This document shows, piece by piece, positions 54,740-64,000 of a DNA stretch of 64,000 bases (position 1 is its first letter; every line of letters starts with the position of its first letter). The stretch is from Sepioteuthis lessoniana (taxonomy: Eukaryota > Mollusca > Cephalopoda > Myopsida > Loliginidae). Location: contig OY757912.1 of assembly GCA_963585895.1 (NCBI GenBank), positions 79,022,581-79,086,580 on the forward strand. The letters are read 5' to 3'. The notes under the pieces were generated by a model that worked only from the letters and a program-made list of their open reading frames with translations, was not told the origin of the DNA and ran no database searches. The position numbers and the translations under genes are program-made.

Positions 54740-55250
54740 ATTGGCACAGATTAGCTTCGATGTCTAAATAGCAGTCTAGACATACATACATCATCTCTTT
54801 GATATGTAAATTGCTCAGCTAAAAACACTTTATCATTTAAATCTAAAATTTAAGAAAATGTAAACTTCAGTTTTGCTACTTTTGATCCCACCTTGTATAT
54901 GTCAGTTCATGTGTATTCGTATCTGTTTGTCTTTGATTATGTCCCAGGTCATATCTCCCTCCCTTTGCAATCCCAGATTTTCTCTGTTCCACCCCAATTT
55001 AAAATTATCACCTCGTAATTTTTCACCATTATATTTTTACAGCGACAATTATTGAAACAATTTCTGAAAACAAATTGCTTTATTAATTCTAATTAAGTGA
55101 AAAAAAGCCTTTCTTTCAATGAATCATAAAAGTTCCATTTTATTTAATGCCGAAATTATTCCCTTGCTAAAATTCTTACCTTTAGATTCGTAATTCCTAC
55201 CCGTCAAAAATTTCGACAACGCATGCGTCTAATGTAATATGGACTACAGT
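54740..55250. other. Unassigned sequence
   Basis: No gene recognised. The 60-codon frame at 54873-55055 has no family resemblance. Confidence 0.45.
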
Positions 55251-55257
55251 ACACTTT

Positions 55258-55440
55258 TTGACGTTCTGTCGGCTGGGGATGTAGGGTTCGCTGACTTCTC
55301 TGCAGAGGGCCAACATCACCCCCTCCAATGAAGCCTCCTGTTAGCTGTGAGCGGTGACAAGAAATGCCTGTGGACGGGATCTAGGTAACTGAGATGTCCA
55401 TGACCCGGCTACGAAGTGGCCAGGGAACCTGCTACACTCA
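55258..55440 (+). mobile_element. Possible diverged element-D head
   Basis: GTCGGCTGGGGATGTAGGGT and CTCTGCAGAGGGCCAACATC echo the first 60 bp of a D head. The remainder does not match. Confidence 0.35.
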
Positions 55441-55470
55441 ACTTGGGCCTTAACTTAGGCTAGACTGGTA

Positions 55471-55757
55471 CTATTTACCAACCCCTCCGCTCGGGCAGGA
55501 TACGACACAAGGTCAATTTTTAAGCGGAGTTTAACAGGTTTGAATTCAGTTTTCCTTCTCCTAGACTAGTTGCCTCACCAAGGCTGAAGAACCTAGTCCG
55601 TCCTACTATTTACCCATAGCTGGAGGGATGAATAAGGGGGTTCATACCTTTCCCAAGGGTATTTGCCCGAAAGTGAACGTAATAGCGCGACTGGAGTACG
55701 AACTCGCGTACTACGATTCCGCAGTTCATCGCTTTAACCATTACACCACGAGGTCAA
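55471..55757 (-). mobile_element. Chimeric SINE: SINE B head joined to SINE A body and tail
   Basis: The 3' part (55471-55628) is SINE A (CCAACCCCTCCGCTCGGGCA...CCCATAGCTGGAGGGA). The 5' part (55629-55757) is SINE B (AAGTGAACGTAATAGCGCGA, head ATTACACCACGAGG). The switch lies in the CCCATAGCTGG...TTCATACCTTTCCCAAGGGT region common to both families. Confidence 0.85.
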
Positions 55758-56060
55758 TCGGCTGGACATGTTAAGCTCATGCACCTACTAGATTAACTCC
55801 CGACCATATTATTCGAATTGTTCTTATGGCCAACAGACACCCAACTCTTTTTATCTTAAAGGTGTGAGAGAAACAGTAAATGAAAATAATTTCTACCAAT
55901 GTATTAAAATATATATACCAAAAAAGAATCAAGATTTGGCTTTAAATGGCTTAGAAGGGTTGATATTCCGTTAAGACAATCTGCCAATTCACCTACATTT
56001 TGGGAGATAGTTAAATGCATATACGTAGACAAAACATTGGGATAGACAGTAGTTACTAGG

Positions 56061-56064
<4 letters not shown>

Positions 56065-56116
<52 letters not shown>
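56065..56116. repeat. (TA)n, ~25 units
   Basis: Pure TA run. Confidence 0.9.
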
Positions 56117-56119
<3 letters not shown>

Positions 56120-56358
56120 TGGCCGACCGTAGTTGAGGGCAATCCCAAGGTTTCCTTTTCAACAGCGACAACAACGAGATGTGAGGGAGAGCGTTACTCC
56201 TTTCCCTGGATTGCTCCATTTTACCCTTGATCCATACCTTATAATGCTGAGTGTTGAGCAAGGAGACATCAAGTACCATTTTTTGAGTCTTTGGTATGAC
56301 TCAACGTGGGATTAAACCACGGTTTCCTGAGTCATTGACGAACACTCTAACCATTATG

Positions 56359-56362
<4 letters not shown>
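56117..56362 (-). mobile_element. SINE C between two TA tracts
   Basis: AATTGGCCGACCGTAGTTGA to AACCATTATGCCAATATATA. (TA)n flanks both ends, consistent with insertion into one TA tract. Confidence 0.8.
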
Positions 56363-56398
<36 letters not shown>

Positions 56399-56506
56399 TC
56401 CTGTTAAATTTTTTCGTGTTTTTGAATTTTTCAAAAACGCGTAACAGGATGGAAATAAATTTATAATCCTAATGTGACCGGTTTGTTGTTTTTCTTAAAG
56501 GAAAAA

Positions 56507-56546
<40 letters not shown>

Positions 56547-56590
56547 CAATGTTATATAATACATCATTATATATATATATATAAGAAATG
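56363..56590. repeat. (TA)n tracts around a 76-bp dispersed block
   Basis: TA runs at 56363-56395, 56509-56545 and 56569-56582. 56398-56473 repeats the block at 47115-47190. Confidence 0.8.
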
Positions 56591-56591
56591 T

Positions 56592-56822
56592 AAGAGGCAA
56601 CCTGAGTACAAATCCCGGACGAGGCAGTATACGCTTCACTTCACTCTGATAACCCTGAGAAAGGCATAAATCCATCCTTTCTCTCTCGAGATATGGCTAA
56701 ATAGTCGGACAGTCTAGGTTCTTTAGCCTTGGTAAGGCTGCCAGTTTATGAGAAGGAAAACACCACTTTAAAGAAATTGACCTTGTGTCGCATCTTGTTC
56801 GTGGCAAATGTGGTGGGTAAAT
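56592..56822 (+). mobile_element. SINE A, diverged, head partly lost
   Basis: GAGTACAAATCCCGGACGAG (box B region), GGTTCTTTAGCCTTGGTAAG, tail TTCGTGGCAAATGTGGTGGG. Confidence 0.7.
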
Positions 56823-56829
56823 ACATATT

Positions 56830-57410
56830 TTACTAAACCTTATATCAAAATACAAAACATGTCTGACATAGCTTCATATAAAAAGCATTTCGAGATATAT
56901 AATAAAAAAGAGGGGATTCTAGTTAAAACGAAGATATAGTCATTATTCCTAACAAACTTTCGCATGTCGTGAGAAAGAGTTCATCGCTTGCCAGTCTAAT
57001 TTTTATAACTTAAACAAATTTTTACAAGCCTAATCTTTCTCACTGCGAAGACCTTCTGTTTATACGGCAAGACAAAAGAAACGCCTGAGAACTCGGCTAT
57101 AATTATCTGGTCAATATTTGTGTTTCTCGACCAGCAGGTAGACATTAAAGGCCAGGAGATACAATCGCGGAGACACTTGAAGATAGTGTACACGTATCGA
57201 GTGGTGAAAAAGAAACCTTATTGCGTCATTCACTTAAACTAGCTTTTGGGATCGATAATATTTGTTCTGATCTGATCCACCTTTAAATTTTCTCGTAAGC
57301 TTATCTTACACAGCACATATAATCATAAAAAAAAAAACGTAATTCAACCGGTAATATTTATAGCCATTTTGAGGAAAAAGAATCAACAAGCAGATTACAA
57401 TTAGATGGTT
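56830..57410. other. Unassigned sequence
   Basis: No gene or repeat family recognised. The 65-codon minus frame at 56996-57193 has no family resemblance. Confidence 0.45.
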
Positions 57411-57540
57411 TTGGTTTATTTCATTTAACGGCAGATCAACTTCTTATGGATTATTCAACGCCGAAATTTAATTCATTTGTAAATGTCCGATTACAGTCAT
57501 AAGTCTGTTTTTAATGTTTCATTGCAATTGCTATTTTTTG
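57410..57540 (-). mobile_element. Diverged element-D-type tail
   Basis: GGTTTATTTCATTTAACGGC then ATCAACTTC...GGATTATTCAACGCCG, the diverged tail hairpin, followed by a short internal-repeat remnant. Confidence 0.45.
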
Positions 57541-57544
57541 CGGT

Positions 57545-57890
57545 ATTTTTTTATTTGATTTTTTTTCTTTATCTTCTCGTAGCTATCTGGTCCATTCGAC
57601 CCCCTTGCTGATTCATCTTCTTACTGAGATGAACAACAATTCTCCATCATCATTTAAGCAGATAATTTATTCCTTTCATCGACGATTAACACACACATTA
57701 CCCACCGTATACAAGTTGGGAGCCAGAGATGAAAACTGAACAACAGAACTCTCCACAGTTTTTCTGGTGACTAATGAAAGTTTTAGTTCTACTTTAAAAC
57801 TTCTTGCACATTATAACATGGTTTCAAAGTTTAGTTTCTTTGTTTAATGACATATCAACCATCAAGGATTTGTTTTAAAGACATACTTGT
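57545..57890. other. Unassigned sequence
   Basis: Contains only a small tail-like block near 57835-57870 (TTTCTTTGTTTAATGACATA). Confidence 0.4.
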
Positions 57891-57892
57891 AA

Positions 57893-58458
57893 TTGGTTGG
57901 TTGGTTGGTTGGTTGGTTATTTGGGTTTCATGGCATATCAACCTTTATAGGTTATTTAACGCCAAATCCATTTTTATGCAAATAGTTCTATTTCAAACAA
58001 TTCAGTTTACCATAAGTACACAGTATAAGTATCAAAAACATTTCTATTTCAAGTTATTCAATTTATTCAAACAGTTCTAATTCAGGTTAGTATAAGTACT
58101 GATTTTGTTTACATACAGTTAAATGTCAAAACAGTTCTATATTAAAAAGTTCAGTTTAGTGTCAGTAGAGTAAAATATCAAAACGGTTCCATTTCAAGCA
58201 ATTCAGTTTAGCATAAGTATGCAGTTAGTTTTATTCAACCCATAGATAGTGCTCTATCAGGTGCTACCATTCCGGGCCAGAGTGGACCTGGGAGCAATGG
58301 CAATGAAGGGGTACTCAGCATTCCCGAAAGCTCCTGCATCACTGGAACCTCACCATCAGATTGTTTAGTGTCATATCCAAGACTCTCAATGGCGGGGGGT
58401 CTTACCCCTCTGCAGAGGTGCAGTCGTTGTATTCTACTGCGCCAGCCGACTGGGCAGA
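57893..58458 (-). mobile_element. Element D, single-head complete copy
   Basis: (GGTT)n at 57895-57917, hairpin CATGGCATATCAACC...GGTTATTTAACGCCA, five internal repeats, head 58235-58458 ending GCCAGCCGACTGGGC. Clean copy, useful as a reference with 8738-9262. Confidence 0.85.
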
Positions 58459-58461
58459 GAT

Positions 58462-58628
58462 TATTGTAGAAGAACAACAGTGATACAATTTAACCCATAG
58501 CAAGATAAGAGGGTTCATATCTTTCCCAAACGTATTAGTCCGAAAATTAACTTTATCGTACGACGGGAGTTGAGTTCGAACTCGCTTACGTCGAAGCTGC
58601 AGTCTAGCACTTTTGTCATTACGCCACA
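58462..58628 (-). mobile_element. SINE B lacking its tail
   Basis: Starts in the body (TTGTAGAAGAACAACAGTG) and ends in the tRNA-like head (GTCATTACGCCAC). The hairpin tail is missing, and the piece abuts a D head. Confidence 0.75.
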
Positions 58629-58725
58629 TATAATCTTATCATGCGATTGATATTTTAGCATAAATCTGAATGCACATAAATCCTTCCCTCTTATCCTTAG
58701 GAGTGCATCCTTTATGAACAAAGAA

Positions 58726-59228
58726 GGAGTCCCCGTGGAGTGGTGGCTAACACACTGGACTGTGACATCGTAGTAGGTTTGGTTTGGTTTCTTTGTTTAA
58801 TGGCATATCAACTCTTTTTAGGTTATTTAATGCCAAAGCCATTCTCCTAGAAGAACAGTAGTGGTACTATTTAACTCATAGCTGGGACGATAAGGGGGTT
58901 CATACCCCTTTGCCCGATAAGGGGGTTCATACCCTTTGCCCGAAAGTGAACGTAATAGCGCGACTGGAGTACGAACTCGCGTACTACGATTCCGCAGTCC
59001 ATTGCTTTAACCATTACACCACGAGGACACCCCTCGTAGTAAGCGAGTTCGAATTCCAGTCTCACTATTACGTTCACTTTTGGACTAATACCCTTGGGGA
59101 AAAGAATAAAACCTCTTATCCACTAAGCTCTGGGTTAAATAGTATCACTGTTGTTCTTCTGCAAAGAGAGCTTTGGAATTAAATAACCCGCGATGGTTGA
59201 TATGCCATTGATCAAAGAAACCAAACCT
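58726..59228 (+). mobile_element. SINE B opened by a nested antisense SINE B
   Basis: Head 58726-58775 (GGAGTCCCCGTGGAGTGGTG), nested copy 58776-59033, remainder 59034-59228 (GCGAGTTCGAATTCCAGTCT...ATGCCATTGATCAAAGAAAC). TCGTAGTA is duplicated at 58768-58775 and 59034-59041. Confidence 0.9.
58776..59033 (-). mobile_element. Nested SINE B with internal duplication
   Basis: GGTTTGGTTTGGTTTCTTTG to CACGAGGACACCCC. The segment CGATAAGGGGGTTCATACCC..TTTGCC is present twice in tandem (about 58886-58940). Confidence 0.9.
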
Positions 59229-59315
59229 TCAGCAAACAGCTTGTAAAATGTATTATACAACAATGCCTTGTTAGTTTTGCCGTGGAAAGAACAGTATTAA
59301 AAAAAACGGGGCCCA

Positions 59316-59838
59316 ACATCTTGTGGGTAGAGTGTTCACCAATGGCCCGGGTGACCGGAGTTCAATCCTAGGTCAAGTCTTACCAAAGACTCAAAAAATG
59401 GTACTTGATGCCTCTTTGCTTAAAACTCAGCATTATTCGGTACGTATCAAGGGCAAAGTGGAGCAATCCAGGAAATGGAGTAGCGCCCTCCTCTACACCT
59501 CGATGTAGTGAGTAAGTAAAGCCGGCGAACTTAGTCGAGGGTGACCTAAAGGCTCCCTTTTCGATAGCTACTACACCGAGGTGTAGGGGAGGGCGCTACT
59601 CCTTTCCCTGGATTGTTCCACTTTACCCTTGATCTGTACCTTAGAATGCTGAGTGTTAAGCAAGGAGGCATCAAGTACCATTTTTAGAGTCTTTGGTATG
59701 ACTCGATCTGGGATTGAACCCAGGTCTCCCGGGTCATTAGTGAACGCTTTAACCGCTAGGCCAATGTCGATGTAGTAGCTATGGAAAAAGGGAGCCTTCG
59801 GCTCGCTCTCGACTACGATCGCCAACGTTACTTACTTT
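59316..59838 (+). mobile_element. SINE C opened by a nested antisense SINE C
   Basis: First part 59316-59509 (TTGTGGGTAGAGTGTTCACC, GAGTTCAATCCTAGG), second part 59767-59838 ending GCCAACGTTACTTACTTTTA. TCGATGTAGT is duplicated at 59500-59509 and 59767-59776. Confidence 0.9.
59510..59766 (-). mobile_element. Nested SINE C
   Basis: GAGTAAGTAAAGCCGGCGAA (3' end) to the head CTTTAACCGCTAGGCCAATG. Complete. Confidence 0.9.
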
Positions 59839-59839
59839 T

Positions 59840-60370
59840 ATATTAGGGATGTTTTAAAATGTATACAACAATTTTTTTGACTATTTGTATTTAAACTACA
59901 GGGTAATTGAAAACTAACTCACAATTCTAAAATACTCATAATCTATTTCTTGCAAAAATTGTTGTTAAGAAATAAATTGTGAAAATTTTTAAATAGGGAG
60001 TTACTTTTCAATCACCCTATTTTTTTTACTTTTCTTGTAGTCCTGAAAAATGTAATTGTATCCGACTTACTCTTCAAAGATAGTGTTATGTCTCAAACTA
60101 AATCTCATTAATCATTACCTTTTTCATCCTGGCTACAAACAGAACAATCCGTGGGTTATATGGGGGTCACTGACTGCCAGCTTTGTGGACATAATGGTGA
60201 ACATGTCATACGAACAAAAGACTAAACTTTTTTGATTACTTGTATTTAAACTATTTTGACTTCTTTGTAGCCCTGACGATAGTAATTGTAGACAGCCCCA
60301 TCTGCTAAGATAGATTTTTAAGAAATTTCCTAAGTAGACGTTTTATTCACTCAGAAAATCTTTTACGGCC
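59840..60370. other. Unassigned sequence
   Basis: A reverse-complement-like pair (AATTGAAAACTAACTC near 59893 and GGGAGTTACTTTTCAATC near 59996) suggests a decayed inverted-repeat element, but I cannot assign it. Confidence 0.4.
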
Positions 60371-60374
60371 GAAC

Positions 60375-60725
60375 TGGCTTGGTTTCGTTTCTTTCATTTT
60401 AACAGCATATCAAATCCTCATGGGTTATTATAATGTCAAAATTTAATTAATTTCTAAATGTATGATTACAATTATAACAATATTTTCAATCCATTTCGTT
60501 TTTTCAATAATGATTTGCTTGCTGAGTTATATGATATCAAGTATTCCTATCTAATACAAAAAAAGTTCATAGGATCTATTTGACCAAAAAATCGGACCCT
60601 AACAGAGTAGACATGGGAGTAATAGCAATGAAGGGTTACAGCACACAAGCTAGAAATCAAGAACTTAAGCCTCACCATCAGATGCAGTTTAGTATCATAC
60701 CTAGAACACTTAAAATGCCAAAGTT
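60375..60725 (-). mobile_element. Diverged element D
   Basis: Tail TTAACAGCATATCAAATCC...GGGTTATTATAATGTC, a TATATGATATCAAGTATTCC internal repeat, and a head remnant 60575-60720 (GGACCCTAACAGAGTAGACA). Confidence 0.6.
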
Positions 60726-60767
60726 CACGATGATGAGTCAAAATCTATTGATATTTTTGCATATATT

Positions 60768-61048
60768 TACCCACCCATTCGAGCACGATGTGACATACGT
60801 TCAATTTTTTTGACAAAGTTTGCCAGGGTTAAATTCAGAGTTTTCCTTCTCCAAGACTGGTTGCCATACCAAGGTTTAAAAGATCAGTTCGCTCTACTAT
60901 TTATCCATAGCTGGAGATAGAATAAGTGGATACATACCTTTCCCGAGTATATTAGCTCGCGTAGGAAATGCAAACAACCACGTCCAGGTTTTGAATTTAG
61001 ATAGCCGTATCTATTTCCATCGACGGTATCTATAACAGCAGAAGTACC
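60768..61048 (-). mobile_element. SINE A, old diverged copy
   Basis: ACCCACCCATTCGAGCACGA (tail), TTTCCTTCTCCAAGACTGGT, head end with GACGGTATCTATAACAGCAG. Confidence 0.65.
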
Positions 61049-61249
61049 TCTTTTTTTATAAGCTTTGAGACTGAGAGAATTATGTCATTGTGTACTCACA
61101 GCGTAATATTCACTACAATACTGTTCATAAAGCATGATTTGCAAAACGCCCTCTTTTTACCTTCAAATCTGTAACCCACAAGTATATCTTACACAGGGAC
61201 GTACAAAATAACGTTTGAATGTACATAGGATCATGAAGTTATCCTTGGT

Positions 61250-61480
61250 GAGTTAGGTTGTTAAGGTGCATTGCCGGTGTCAGGATGAGATGAAGTCAAT
61301 AGCTTATTTTGTTACTTCAGTGAAAGACAGGCCATGAGACTTGAGTGTTTTTACGAGGCCCATGACATTTAAGATTGTCCTTTGCCCAAGATGTCTGAAA
61401 TCTCATGAGATCTTAAGCTCTGAACGCTGATTGGTTGGTTACCATTCTCGTCACGAGTGCAAACAATTTAATTCTTTGGG
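61250..61480 (+). repeat. Possible dispersed repeat shared with 45.44-45.69 kb
   Basis: See the AGGCCATGAGACTTGAGTGT and TTGGTTGGTTACCATTCT blocks. Only two diverged copies. Confidence 0.35.
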
Positions 61481-61599
61481 TTAAGATGTATTTGCGAAGT
61501 GACATTTTTATCGACAGTTTCCTGGATCCACTCATAATTGATCAAGTCCCACTTCGTTTGATCTGCTGTTCTGGAGTTGACTGTATACCCGCTTAAGGC

Positions 61600-62190
61600 G
61601 TCCTGGCTATTACTCTTAACTGAGTCTGATAGTGAGGCTCCAATTGCCTTTACTCGCAGGTCAGTGCTAACCTGGTTTAGCAGTACCTGGCAGGGTCCCA
61701 TCTATGAGTCAAATACATCTGTTTGAAAATTATTCGCATTGGATAGGAATACTTGAAACCATACAGCTGTATACAGACAAGTGATTAGTATTAAATATAT
61801 ATAGTTATTTAAACCATCATTTTGTATAAATTGTTTGTATTAGAAAGGAAAAGTTGATTCCATATAACAGTGCAAACAAATATTTACTAAAAAAAGTGAC
61901 GCCGTTGGCGGGGTTTAGAATACGCTTACTGTATTCCTTGAAGACGAGTAAGACCCCTCTAAGAGTTGTCCGGGATATGATATTAAAATATATCTGCTGG
62001 TGAATCTCTAGTTCTGGATCTCTGATTAGTGTGAAGTACCCATTCATTACCATTACTTCCAGGTCCACTTTGACCTGGAGTGACAGTACTTGTAAGGGTC
62101 TCAAGTTGATCTGTTGGAAAATTACTAGTATCTAATAAGTATACTTGATACTATAGGACTGTGTACAAATTATGTTTTAAGAATAGTTGC
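61600..62190 (+). mobile_element. Element D, two heads in series
   Basis: Head remnant 61620-61705 (AACTGAGTCTGATAGTGAGG), internal repeats with GAATACTTGAAACCATACAG, second head 61905-62110 (GCCGTTGGCGGGGTTTAGAA), one more internal repeat. The tail is missing where the RTE copy begins. Confidence 0.65.
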
Positions 62191-62199
62191 TTGAAGCAA

Positions 62200-63215
62200 T
62201 AATTGTTCTCCGAAGAATTTGATTCCATACATAGAGGAAAGACGGATCGAATACTACTAGCATATCGTCTTTCTGAAAAAACTGTTACAGTTAGAATCAT
62301 GCTATATAAAAACTCGAAAGGAATGGATGGCTCACATGTTGGCGACACCTTCTTAGACTTTGTCGCTGGAGTCTCACAAAGAGATACATTAGCACCATAT
62401 ATGTTTCGTCTGCGTACACTTTGTACATCAAACATCTATAGATCTAATAAAAGAAAATGACTTTACACTAAAAAAAAAGAGAAAGAAGCAAGAAGTAGAC
62501 GATATCCTGCAGAAACTATGACAGATGCAGACTACGCAGATGATCTAGCACTTCTCGCAAATACACAACCCCAAGCCGAATCCCAACTGGAGCAAGCAGC
62601 AGGTGGCATTGTCCTCTACGGGGACGCAAATAAAACAGAGTTTATGTGTTTTAAACAAAAGGGAACCATCTCCACTTTACCTGCCAGGCCTCTAAAATTT
62701 AAAAGACGGTTTAACATACCTCGACAGCAATATCTCATCTACTGAAAGTGATGTCAACATACACCTTGTGAAAGCGTAGTTTGCTGTTGACAAGTTATCG
62801 ACCAATTGAAAATTGGATCTCTCTGATAAAATATAACGGGATTTCGTCCAAGTTGTAACTGAATCCGTGCTACTATATGGATACACCACCTGCACGCTAA
62901 CAAAACACGTAAGTGAAAAAGCTTGATAGGAACAACACAAGAATGAAACGTGCTGTCTTGAACAAATCCTGGAAGCAATACGCAACAAAACAACAGCTGT
63001 ACGGCCACTTACCTCCAGTCTCTCAACCCATCAACGTAAAACGAACAGAATATGTAGGACACTGCGAGAGAAGCAAGGACGGACTCATAAGTGACATTCT
63101 CCTATGAACTTCTCTACATATGGACGTACTAGTATTGGCCGACCAGCAAAGACTTACATCAGGTATTTAGTGACACTGGGTATGGTTTGGAGGATCAGCC
63201 AGGAGCGATGGCCGA
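62200..63215 (+). pseudogene. RTE-like LINE, second subfamily, RT core to C-terminus, decayed
   Basis: Starts at FDSIHRGKTDRILLAYRL (just after motif A), VAGVSQRDTLAPYMF (motif B with Gly-to-Arg), YADD in DADYADDLALLANT (about 62526-62570), CFKQKGTISTL, a stop and frameshift, SESVLLYGYTTCTLTK, KRAVLNKSWKQYATKQQLY, HCERSKDGLISDILL, SIGRPAKTYIRYLVT and the last codons near 63215. At least six stops or frameshifts. Older than 29198-30680. Confidence 0.85.
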
Positions 63216-63249
63216 TAGCTTGGTTTGTTTTGGTTTGGTTTGGTTTTAT
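63216..63249. repeat. (GGTTT)n, tail of element D
   Basis: TTTGGTTTGGTTTGGTTTTA leads into the SINE A insertion and continues in the D copy after it. Confidence 0.8.
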
Positions 63250-63541
63250 CATATTTACCCAACCCCTCCGCTCGGGCAGGATATGACACAAGGTCAATTT
63301 TTAAGCGGAGTTTAACAGGTTTGAATTCAGAGTTTTCCTTCTCCTAGACTAGTTGCCTCACCAAGGCTGAAGAACCTAGTCTGCCCTACTATTTACCCAT
63401 AGCTGGAGGGAGAATAATTGGATTCATACCTTTCCCAAAAGTATTCGTGCTATGTGAAATGCAATCAATCCAGGATTTGAACTCATGTCGCCGTGTCCAA
63501 TTCCTGCGACAATAACCATTACACCACGGGCACCTCCAATA
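63250..63541 (-). mobile_element. SINE A inside the tail of element D, 12-bp target-site duplication
   Basis: GTTTGGTTTTAT flanks at 63238-63249 and 63542-63553. Complete tail, body and head. Close to the family consensus. Confidence 0.9.
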
Positions 63542-64000
63542 GTTTGGTTTTATGGCATATAAAACATTGTTGGTTATTTAATGCCAAATCCTTTTTGTAC
63601 ATATATATTAAATATATGATTTCTGAACACATTTTGTTGATAACATTTTGAAATGAGCCTGAGCTCATCTTCTTTTTTTTTTGGCACATAGTTAAATGGT
63701 TTCACTTATTTCTATTTAATGCGAATAATTCTATTTCCTCCAAATCATTTGTTTGCACACAGTTAAATATAAAAACAGTTCTATTTCTTATAATTCAGTC
63801 GAACAAAAGTCAACAAAGTTAAATGGTTCCAAGCTATGTATCACGAATAATTCAATTAAAGATTAGTCATTTATTTACACAAAGTTAGATTATTAAATAG
63901 GTCTATTTCAAGCAATTCAGTTTACACTCAGTTGAAATGTAAAAGTGCACAGTTTAAATGTTAAACAGTTTTATTGGACTCATAGATAGGACCCAGATTT
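63542..64000 (-). mobile_element. Element D, runs off the window end
   Basis: Tail TATGGCATATAAAACA...GGTTATTTAATGCCA, five internal repeats with GTTTGCACACAGTTAAAT, and the first bases of a head (CATAGATAGGACCC) at the window edge. Confidence 0.8.

Overview
This is AT-rich eukaryotic (metazoan) DNA with no recognisable host protein-coding gene, no rRNA and no functional tRNA gene. Almost everything that can be identified is transposable-element debris and microsatellite DNA. The mix of Penelope-like, RTE-like, Tx1-like and restriction-endonuclease-type LINE remnants, Tc1/mariner elements, several tRNA-derived SINE families and very abundant (TA)n, (GT)n, (CT)n and (GATA)n tracts looks like a lophotrochozoan genome. 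A cephalopod such as an octopus is my best guess, but the window alone does not prove it.

Layout: 1-6 kb holds a mariner-type MITE, SINE B copies and a dimeric copy of a structured non-coding retroposon that I call element D. 6.1-7.7 kb is a Penelope-like reverse transcriptase on the minus strand, split by a SINE A with a 16-bp target-site duplication. 8.0-8.5 kb is a 24-bp minisatellite. 8.7-21 kb is D copies, SINEs and long unassigned stretches. 21.98-23.67 kb is a pair of ~200-bp inverted repeats, each with a hammerhead-ribozyme-like motif, around a GC-rich Tx1-like LINE fragment. 24-28 kb is D copies and microsatellites. 28.16-28.56 kb is an internally deleted mariner, followed by a composite SINE insertion. 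29.1-30.7 kb is the best RTE copy, with a twin-priming 5' inversion. 36-40 kb has three more RTE fragments. 43.3 kb has a pogo/Tigger-type MITE. 48-50.5 kb has an RTE fragment opened by a SINE, then a LINE C-terminus with CCHC and PD-(D/E)XK-like motifs. 50.7-52.3 kb is a complete but dead Tc1/Tc3-type transposon with ~200-bp inverted repeats. 52.3-64 kb is SINEs (several nested or chimeric), D copies, a mariner relic and an old RTE copy.

Three SINE families recur. SINE A has the tail AAATATGATA. SINE B has a terminal hairpin GGCAT...ATGCC followed by AAACC repeats. SINE C has an ACTTACTTT-like tail. Element D has no tRNA head I can see, yet it ends in practically the same hairpin as SINE B, so B and D were probably mobilised by one LINE whose own copy is not in this window. 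Target-site duplications and nesting give a relative order of insertion at many places.

The observations most worth following are: the hammerhead-like inverted-terminal-repeat units (21.98-23.67 kb, 30.74-31.22 kb, and the motif beside the Penelope RT), the hairpin tail shared by SINE B and D, the dimeric architecture of D, the composite retroposon at 28.6-29.0 kb, the chimeric A/B SINE at 55.5 kb, and the 68-nt foldback at 36.34 kb.
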